Source: a virus. From it: a stretch of 26,912 nucleotides of DNA. Positions 23,334 to 26,912 of this stretch are shown piece by piece. A program made the position numbers and the translations under genes. The number at the start of each line of letters is the position of its first letter. The stretch's first letter is position 1. Where the stretch lies: positions 1-26,912 of the IMG/VR virus record IMGVR_UViG_3300025128_000262; one strand, given 5' to 3'. The notes under the pieces are model-generated. The model did not search any database. It was given only the letters and a program-made list of their open reading frames with translations, and was not told where the DNA came from.

Positions 23334-23362
23334 ATTTTAACTAAAAAACCTACATATTTCAA
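23334..23362 (-). promoter_or_regulatory. Leftward sigma70-like promoter
   Basis: On the minus strand TTGAAA (23357-23362) and TAAAAT (23334-23339) are separated by 17 bases. Transcription would begin near 23327 into the 41-aa membrane peptide. The palindromic site at 23374-23399 lies immediately upstream of the -35. Confidence 0.55.
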
Positions 23363-23373
23363 TATCTATTCTC

Positions 23374-23399
23374 GTTTAATTTGATATACCACATTAAAG
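23374..23399. promoter_or_regulatory. Palindromic operator-like site 1
   Basis: GTTTAAT (23374-23380) and ATTAAAG (23393-23399) flank a 12-base spacer containing GATATA. It is the near copy of site 2, 32 bases away; 22 of 25 bases agree between 23374-23398 and 23406-23430. Likely a binding site for a dimeric regulator, shared by the two divergent promoters. Confidence 0.6.
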
Positions 23400-23405
23400 T
23401 ACCCT

Positions 23406-23431
23406 GTTTAATACGATATAGCACATTAAAC
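23406..23431. promoter_or_regulatory. Palindromic operator-like site 2
   Basis: Arms GTTTAAT (23406-23412) and ATTAAAC (23425-23431) are perfect inverted repeats with a 12-base spacer containing GATATA. Its right arm overlaps the -35 of the rightward promoter, so bound protein could block that promoter. The 32-base spacing from site 1 is about three helical turns. Confidence 0.65.
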
Positions 23432-23454
23432 TTTTTGTATCTCTTTGTTATATA
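23426..23454 (+). promoter_or_regulatory. Weak rightward promoter candidate
   Basis: TTAAAC (23426-23431) and TATATA (23449-23454) with a 17-base spacer. The -35 is poor (three matches to consensus) and overlaps operator 2, which suits a regulated promoter. It would transcribe the 23746 gene across a 290-base leader. Confidence 0.35.
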
Positions 23455-23482
23455 AGACTTATTACTTCTCTAAGAATAAGAA

Positions 23483-23532
23483 GCGTCCGCGGACTTCACA
23501 GAGCCTGCGGCCCTGTTCGTCCTGCGTCCGCG
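23483..23532. other. GC-rich inverted/direct repeat element
   Basis: GCGTCCGCG occurs at 23483-23491 and 23524-23532. CGCGGAC (23488-23494) also pairs with GTCCGCG (23526-23532), and the interior ACAGAGCC/GGCCCTGT can form an inner stem. The block is far richer in G and C than its AT-rich surroundings. It might be a structured RNA in the leader or a protein site; cannot tell. Confidence 0.45.
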
Positions 23533-23629
23533 AAATAGACATAATATATTAATATATAAAGAGTTATTTAATTTTTTAAGAGCCATTAGCAATTTTTTAT
23601 TTTTAGGTACGAATGCAATACTAACTGTC

Positions 23630-23661
23630 GGGGGCGGTACTCCTCAACCTCCCCCGCCCCC
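23630..23661. promoter_or_regulatory. GC hairpin in early leader
   Basis: GGGGGCGG (23630-23637) and CCGCCCCC (23654-23661) pair perfectly with a 16-base loop. It lies 84 bases before the 23746 start. No U-run follows on the plus strand, so a simple intrinsic terminator is not clear. Confidence 0.5.
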
Positions 23662-23688
23662 TTAAAATCTCAAACTATCTTTTTACAC

Positions 23689-23702
23689 AGGCCTAAAGGC
23701 CT
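23689..23702 (+). promoter_or_regulatory. TAAA-loop hairpin 1 (leader)
   Basis: AGGCC-TAAA-GGCCT hairpin followed by CGGGG. Related hairpins with the same TAAA loop and G-rich 3' flank occur at 24149 and 25339, each ahead of an early gene or structured element. Confidence 0.5.
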
Positions 23703-23745
23703 CGGGGCACATTATTAACCTTTTCTAGAAAGGAGATCACTTGCC

Positions 23746-24012
23746 ATGATCAAGATATTCAAAGCAACAAACGAGTTACTAGATGTTACTGTAGAAGCAG
23801 TACGCGATATTGGCGGCACCATCAAGCCAATAACCTCCTCGTTTAAGGAAGCCGGTTTCATGCTAGAAGACGAGGTTCTTCAAGCTGGCATGCAACAGCG
23901 CGAACAGCACGATCTTGCTAACGAAGCATTGTATGCGCGTATCAAGAAGCTTCCTAAAGCTCGCCAGCTCTACATCCTCTCGCGTGAACGCCAACCAGCA
24001 CTGCCTGCGTAA
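23746..24012 (+). CDS. Early unknown protein, 88 aa
   Basis: First plus-strand gene after the control region. An 88-residue charged, mostly helical soluble protein: MIKIFKATNELLDVTVEAVR, then MLEDEVLQAGMQQREQHDLA and ARIKKLPKARQLYILSRER. No motif recognised. AAGGAG lies 10 bases before the ATG. Codon use is noticeably more G/C-rich (ATC, AAG, GGC, CGC) than in the structural genes, which may reflect strong early expression or different origin. Followed by a perfect terminator. Confidence 0.7.
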   Translation: MIKIFKATNELLDVTVEAVRDIGGTIKPITSSFKEAGFMLEDEVLQAGMQQREQHDLANEALYARIKKLPKARQLYILSRERQPALPA

Positions 24013-24028
24013 GTTCTCCTGCCTCACC

Positions 24029-24063
24029 GCTTGCCCCAGAACAACGGGGCAAGCTCCTTTTTT
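24029..24063 (+). terminator. Intrinsic terminator after 88-aa gene
   Basis: GCTTGCCCC (24029-24037) and GGGGCAAGC (24046-24054) form a perfect 9-base stem with 8-base loop, followed by TCCTTTTTT. Confidence 0.85.
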
Positions 24064-24148
24064 ACACACAAGAAGAAAACACATAACACGGTAAGATAGC
24101 TCCTAGAAAGATTATACCTTTATTTAATACTTAATTGTACTTAATAAC

Positions 24149-24160
24149 GCCCTAAAGGGC
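24149..24160 (+). promoter_or_regulatory. TAAA-loop hairpin 2 (leader)
   Basis: GCCC-TAAA-GGGC hairpin followed by TTTGCGG, 15 bases before an AGGAGG. Second of three related leader hairpins. Confidence 0.5.
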
Positions 24161-24174
24161 TTTGCGGTATATTT

Positions 24175-24293
24175 AGGAGGTAGGACTACCCGTGCTGAGT
24201 TAGGGGCGTTACTTAAGCGCAATTGCATACTACGCGATTGTTTAAGTAACTTGCACAGTTAAAGATACTGAAAAGCAAAGTCCTACCTCCTTA
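24175..24293 (+). ncRNA. Putative structured RNA with 13-bp closing stem and anti-SD arm
   Basis: AGGAGGTAGGACT (24175-24187) and AGTCCTACCTCCT (24279-24291) are perfect inverted repeats enclosing 91 bases. Inside, GTTACTTAA and TTAAGTAAC form a second 9-base stem. The right arm region ACCTCCTTA (24285-24293) equals the conserved 3' end of bacterial 16S rRNA (anti-Shine-Dalgarno). No open frame of use is present; a GTG-CTG-AGT-TAG mini-frame follows the left AGGAGG. It may be a leader switch for the 24321 gene or a free RNA. The structure is seen by eye, not folded by program. Confidence 0.4.
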
Positions 24294-24320
24294 TATTAAT
24301 TTCTAATTAAGGAGACAGTT

Positions 24321-24692
24321 ATGAGTATAACAGTACGATTACGACCTTGGTATTCACCAATAAGCATATTAAACAGGCTTAGATCTACTTTAGGTAGAAT
24401 GGCATACTCAATTATCAAGGATCTCCCTTGGAAATTCAGAAAGCCTGCATTACGATTATTCAGACTGGAATGGTCTGATGCTGATTGGGATGACAGCTAT
24501 CTCGATTACTTACATCAACCATATCCACCTTTTGATACTTGGGATGAGTGGGCTGAAGCAGGTTATGAGCTATCCATGGAAGAAAATATGTATAGCCCTG
24601 AGCATTACAAAATAGCATGCGAAATGCATGCTATGGCAGAACCTGCAGTTAAAGATACCGACCAAGTATCGCGGGACGACATCCCTTTCTAA
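24321..24692 (+). CDS. Early unknown protein, 123 aa
   Basis: A 123-residue protein with a basic N-terminal half (VRLRPWYSP, LNRLRSTLGR, PWKFRKPALRLFRL) and an acidic, Trp/Tyr-rich second half (WSDADWDDSYLDYLHQPYPP, WDEWAEAGYELSMEENMY). Ends RDDIPF. AAGGAG precedes the ATG. No family recognised. Two halves of opposite charge may form a compact binding protein. Followed by a strong terminator. Confidence 0.65.
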   Translation: MSITVRLRPWYSPISILNRLRSTLGRMAYSIIKDLPWKFRKPALRLFRLEWSDADWDDSYLDYLHQPYPPFDTWDEWAEAGYELSMEENMYSPEHYKIACEMHAMAEPAVKDTDQVSRDDIPF

Positions 24693-24705
24693 ATGTCACC
24701 TTGTA

Positions 24706-24740
24706 CAGCACATGACCTTATGGGTCATGTGCTGCTTTTT
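24706..24740 (+). terminator. Intrinsic terminator after 123-aa gene
   Basis: CAGCACATGACC (24706-24717) and GGTCATGTGCTG (24723-24734) form a perfect 12-base stem with a 5-base loop, followed by CTTTTT. Confidence 0.9.
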
Positions 24741-24772
24741 ACTAATCATAGTAATAGATAGAAGGAGGTAAC

Positions 24773-24982
24773 ATGGGTGCTTTAGCAAACAATTTTTATG
24801 CAAGAATATCATCAAACTACTACGAAACACATCATGAAAGACAGTCTGATGCCGTTGTTAATGGGACTGTCTGGGTTAATAACCTTACTAATTTACCTTG
24901 TAACGAAAGTAATGGGTATTGTGATAATTGTAAAGAATTTGTTATCACAGGATACCCTTTACCTACTGGAGGTGAATTATGA
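24773..24982 (+). CDS. Early small protein, 69 aa
   Basis: A 69-residue protein with GAAGGAGG ahead of the ATG. It contains a Cys-rich segment CNESNGYCDNC (43-53) that may bind zinc or form a knuckle. No family recognised. Its TGA overlaps the next ATG (ATGA). The overlapping +1-frame reading at 24798 is rejected as it lacks a ribosome site. Confidence 0.6.
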   Translation: MGALANNFYARISSNYYETHHERQSDAVVNGTVWVNNLTNLPCNESNGYCDNCKEFVITGYPLPTGGEL

Positions 24983-25128
24983 CTAAAACATTAATAACAT
25001 TATTTATGCTAATGACATTTGGTGTAGTAATGATGGGATATGTTGTACCAGAAATATGGATGTGGGAAGTAAATAATAACTATCCATACGGTAAGTTGTG
25101 CGACATATTCAATAATTGCTCTAAATAA
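24979..25128 (+). CDS. Small membrane/exported peptide, 49 aa
   Basis: The product begins MTKTLITLFMLMTFGVVMMG, a hydrophobic anchor or signal, then YVVPEIWMWEVNNNYPYG and a short tail with two Cys (KLCDIFNNC). Coupled to the previous gene by ATGA, with GGAGGTG just upstream. Function unknown. Confidence 0.6.
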   Translation: MTKTLITLFMLMTFGVVMMGYVVPEIWMWEVNNNYPYGKLCDIFNNCSK

Positions 25129-25130
25129 AA

Positions 25131-25156
25131 GAACGGGGCTCGTAAGAGCCCTGTTC
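25131..25156 (+). terminator. Long hairpin, terminator-like
   Basis: GAACGGGGCTC (25131-25141) and GAGCCCTGTTC (25146-25156) pair over 11 bases with one G-U and a GTAA loop. It has only a short U-poor tail, so it may be a processing hairpin; a better terminator follows at 25172. Confidence 0.5.
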
Positions 25157-25171
25157 GTTACCTCAATGTAA

Positions 25172-25210
25172 GCAAATACATACCCTTCGGGTATTTAATT
25201 TGCATTTTTT
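25172..25210 (+). terminator. Intrinsic terminator
   Basis: GCAAAT...ATACCC-TTC-GGGTAT...ATTTGC forms a two-part stem with TTTTTT after it (to 25210). Confidence 0.75.
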
Positions 25211-25225
25211 ATCCCTCAGTCATGC

Positions 25226-25306
25226 CATTTGCAAAGCAAATGTCACGCCATCGTCAATTAATAAGGCGTAGGCAAGCTCGTCGCCTCGCTTAGCCTTCTT
25301 TTTTTA
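25226..25306 (+). other. Dyad then second terminator-like hairpin
   Basis: CATTTGC-AAA-GCAAATG is a perfect 7-base dyad (25226-25242). Further on AAGGC...GCCTT with an inner AGGC/GCCT precedes TTCTTTTTTTATT (to about 25309), a second terminator-like end. The 25129-25424 stretch holds only these elements and the hairpin at 25339. Confidence 0.45.
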
Positions 25307-25338
25307 TTGAAGTATAGTCTAAAGATAAACTATGGAAC

Positions 25339-25375
25339 GGCCCTAAAGGGCCTTGGGGGTTCTTATAAGCCCCAA
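25339..25375 (+). promoter_or_regulatory. TAAA-loop hairpin 3 with second G/C stem (leader)
   Basis: GGCCC-TAAA-GGGCC (25339-25352) is followed at once by TTGGGG (25353-25358) pairing with CCCCAA (25370-25375). It lies in the leader of the 25425 gene, before AGGAGG. Third member of the hairpin set. Confidence 0.5.
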
Positions 25376-25424
25376 AAGGGATATCGTGTGTATCCTAATT
25401 ATAATCCTTCCTATAGGAGGTAAT

Positions 25425-25817
25425 ATGGCACTGTTAGATAATAGTGAAGTTGAAGTAATGGAAGTTAGTGAAGACGAAGTAGTTAAAGATAGGTTTCTAC
25501 TTGGGTCTACAGGTTGCTACTTTGAGGTAGCAAAGAAATACTCTGGGAATAAGAATATTAACCCAGAGAAGGTTAGAAGCCTTGGTAATAATCCGGCCAT
25601 GAAGTTAATGGATACCAAGGGAAAAGGACGTTCTCTGAAGGTTCTTTTCACCACAGCAGCTGGCGAAGTTAGATTTCTTGGCTTTGTAACAGCTGGAGAT
25701 GCATCCATTGAGCTGGATGTAGCCGAACATGGGGATCAAATCCTCGAAGCTTGGAAGGACGATAAAGAGCTGATCATTAAGGCAGCTACGAACGACGAGC
25801 TTATCGGCGAGTGGTAG
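25425..25817 (+). CDS. Early unknown protein, 130 aa
   Basis: Start at ATG 25425, just after TAGGAGGT; the longer frame opening at 25353 runs through a leader hairpin and lacks a ribosome site. A 130-residue acidic protein: MALLDNSEVEVMEVSEDEVV, then FLLGSTGCYFEVAKKYSG, PEKVRSLGNNPAMKLMDTKG, TTAAGEVRFLGFVTAGD and ELIIKAATNDELIGEW. Beta-rich; no motif recognised. The 3' half is more G/C-rich than phage structural genes. A terminator-like hairpin follows. Confidence 0.7.
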   Translation: MALLDNSEVEVMEVSEDEVVKDRFLLGSTGCYFEVAKKYSGNKNINPEKVRSLGNNPAMKLMDTKGKGRSLKVLFTTAAGEVRFLGFVTAGDASIELDVAEHGDQILEAWKDDKELIIKAATNDELIGEW

Positions 25818-25830
25818 TTATTCAGGGTTT

Positions 25831-25861
25831 CAGGTATCCGCAAGGGTACCTGATTCCTTTT
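25831..25861 (+). terminator. Terminator-like hairpin after 130-aa gene
   Basis: CAGGTATCC-GCAA-GGGTACCTG with one G-U pair (25831-25852), then ATTCCTTTT. Confidence 0.65.
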
Positions 25862-25971
25862 AGTAAGATAGTGCTTGGCTTAGCCAGATAGAGCTGAATA
25901 AGTCACGTTAAGGCTGAACTAACTGTAGTACGGTGAAGCTTAGCCCAGCTAAACAACTCAAGGATTATATT

Positions 25972-26070
25972 ATGAAACCTATTAACCCTATAAATATTAC
26001 TTTAGCAATGATTGTAGCCTTTCCATCAATAGTAATATTGATGATTTGGGCTTTATTTAATAGAAAATAG
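25972..26070 (+). CDS. Small membrane peptide, 32 aa
   Basis: The product begins MKPINPINITLAMIVAFPSI and is hydrophobic through VILMIWALF, ending NRK. One transmembrane helix. AAGGA lies ahead of the ATG. Same small-gene style as neighbours. Function unknown; possible early host-envelope effector. Confidence 0.5.
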   Translation: MKPINPINITLAMIVAFPSIVILMIWALFNRK

Positions 26071-26142
26071 CGCGGCCGAACCAATCGGAGCAAATCTGGA
26101 CAAATCTCAGCGTTATAAAGCCAAGTAGCGCATATCAAGGTA

Positions 26143-26160
26143 TAGCAACTCATCACAAGG
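26143..26160 (+). repeat. Leader repeat TAGCAACTCATCACAAGG
   Basis: 18 bases just ahead of the 26169 start; recurs with one change at 26403-26420. A shorter relative (TAGCACCT...AAGG) is at 26670-26688 and a partial one ahead of 25972. It includes the AAGG ribosome-site core. Confidence 0.6.
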
Positions 26161-26168
26161 GTATTACC

Positions 26169-26354
26169 ATGTATAAAATAGACCTAGATCATCATGTATG
26201 CAAATGGATAGAAGAAAAGCATATGGAAGTTTGGACTGCCTGGCTAGATCATTTGTATGTACTTAAAGACAAAGGAGATAAAGATCTTATAGAAACCCAT
26301 TTAAGTAAAGAGCCTAGCTTTAAACCTAGAATATCTAGAATAGTAATGGATTAG
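26169..26354 (+). CDS. Early small protein, 61 aa
   Basis: MYKIDLDHHVCKWIEEKHME then VWTAWLDHLYVLKDKGDKDL and a basic end. Helical, charged, soluble. The ribosome site lies in the repeated leader CATCACAAGG. Not recognised. Confidence 0.55.
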   Translation: MYKIDLDHHVCKWIEEKHMEVWTAWLDHLYVLKDKGDKDLIETHLSKEPSFKPRISRIVMD

Positions 26355-26402
26355 AAGGACCTCAGCGAAGCTGAACTAATCTTAACCGAGTGGAGCAGAA
26401 CT

Positions 26403-26420
26403 TAGCACCTCATCACAAGG
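26403..26420 (+). repeat. Leader repeat TAGCACCTCATCACAAGG
   Basis: 17 of 18 bases match 26143-26160. It lies before the 26428 start and supplies the AAGGAG site. Confidence 0.6.
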
Positions 26421-26427
26421 AGATTAT

Positions 26428-26613
26428 ATGCAAACTTATGCTATCTACGAATTGATTGAATTATTTAACGGTAAGATGGATATGAAAAAGAGAGAAGTAG
26501 TTAAAGCTACGAATAGTGAGACAGCAATACGTAAATATTTAATAGGTACATCAAAAAAGTACGAAAACATACGAGCATATCTATTTACAGACAAGATAGG
26601 TGGCGGGGTATAG
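26428..26613 (+). CDS. Early small protein, 61 aa
   Basis: MQTYAIYELIELFNGKMDMK then KREVVKATNSETAIRKYLIG and NIRAYLFTDKIGGGV. Mixed alpha/beta with a basic middle. Good AAGGAGA site. Not recognised; perhaps a small host-takeover protein by location only. Confidence 0.55.
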   Translation: MQTYAIYELIELFNGKMDMKKREVVKATNSETAIRKYLIGTSKKYENIRAYLFTDKIGGGV

Positions 26614-26695
26614 GATTTATGGACCTATCAATGCTACCAGGGTGTTCAGGGTCTACGCTGAGTGGGCCCTAGCACCTAAATTCTAAGGAGAAAAT

Positions 26696-26912
26696 ATGAG
26701 TTCTGAATTTAGTAGGTTATTAACTGCATTGCTAAATGAATACACAAGTATGGTTTATAAACATAAAAATTTTACAGATACTTACAGTACAGCATACTTA
26801 GAAAAATTTATAACAGTTGTTAGAGATTTAACTATGTTTCAGCATTCAGTAGAGGATAGAGAAGCCCAAGCTGAAGCATGGAACATTAAAGTAGATCGTT
26901 TAGCTGATGAAG
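26696..26912 (+). CDS. Early unknown protein (partial, 3' cut by window)
   Basis: ATG at 26696 preceded by CTAAGGAGA. The first 72 residues are visible with no stop: MSSEFSRLLTALLNEYTSMV, KHKNFTDTYSTAYLEKFI, then a charged helix (SVEDREAQAEAWNIKVDRLADE). Likely helical. Not recognised. Confidence 0.6.
   Translation, partial: MSSEFSRLLTALLNEYTSMVYKHKNFTDTYSTAYLEKFITVVRDLTMFQHSVEDREAQAEAWNIKVDRLADE

Noticed and set aside
23374-23431. CRISPR array
   Set aside because: Only two palindromic copies with a 6-7 base gap between them; no further units. They look like operators.
24175-24291. tRNA or tmRNA
   Set aside because: The closing stem is 13 bases and no T-loop (TTCRA) or anticodon arm pattern is visible.
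24798-24986. Alternative plus-strand frame overlapping the 69-aa gene
   Set aside because: No ribosome site, whereas GAAGGAGG precedes ATG 24773, and the 49-aa gene is coupled to the latter's stop.
25353-25424. Longer start for the 130-aa gene
   Set aside because: The extra codons run through leader hairpin 3 and there is no ribosome site; AGGAGGT stands just before ATG 25425.
25965-26156. Minus-strand 63-aa frame
   Set aside because: Runs antisense through the 32-aa membrane peptide and the leader repeat; no ribosome site seen.
1-26912. Integrase, transposase or insertion sequence suggesting a prophage or mobile island
   Set aside because: No such gene, terminal inverted repeats or att-like duplication was seen in the window.

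Overview
The window looks like part of a lytic, AT-rich tailed bacteriophage, probably a marine podovirus-like phage of a Gram-negative host. The evidence for a phage is an N4-gp56-type major capsid protein, scaffold, portal and large terminase in one tightly overlapping leftward gene block, a long run of marine-type tail-fibre genes, and an M15 peptidase endolysin. Lipoproteins and Sec-exported proteins suggest a Gram-negative host. The host and phage genus cannot be fixed from sequence reading alone.

Layout. Positions 1-6579 (minus strand) carry an operon read right to left: acyl carrier protein (ACP), beta-ketoacyl synthase-like enzyme (KAS), a 114-aa unknown, portal, a 110-aa helical protein, scaffold and major capsid protein (cut off by the window edge). 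Positions 6647-7677 are a small plus-strand island: HU/IHF-like protein, a double zinc-finger protein and an M15 peptidase. Positions 7674-12315 (minus) hold small envelope-directed genes: membrane peptides with coiled coils, two Sec-exported proteins, two lipoproteins and holin-like proteins. Positions 12321-18899 (minus) are an array of tail-fibre/baseplate genes alternating with small partner (chaperone-like) proteins. Positions 18984-22400 hold an adaptor-like protein, the large terminase, a probable small terminase and a winged-helix-like protein. Positions 22393-23300 hold a second copy of the small lipoprotein, another winged-helix-like protein, a zinc-ribbon peptide and a small membrane peptide. 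Positions 23301-23745 are a divergent control region. To its right, plus-strand small genes of unknown function, probably early, run to the window edge, separated by terminators, hairpins and repeated leader sequences.

The most striking system is the ACP-KAS pair. The ACP keeps the Asp-Ser-Leu phosphopantetheine site. The 337-residue KAS keeps Cys, His, Lys and His at spacings very close to FabF/FabB. Both genes are joined without gaps to the head-assembly genes (stop/start adjacent, then 4-base overlaps), so a phage appears to express an acyl-chain condensing unit together with its portal and capsid. Its product is unknown. Other notable signals are a nearly identical small lipoprotein gene present twice 12 kb apart, two palindromic operators inside a divergent promoter region, a 117-base structured element whose arm matches the 3' end of 16S rRNA, and repeated hairpin or leader modules ahead of the early genes.
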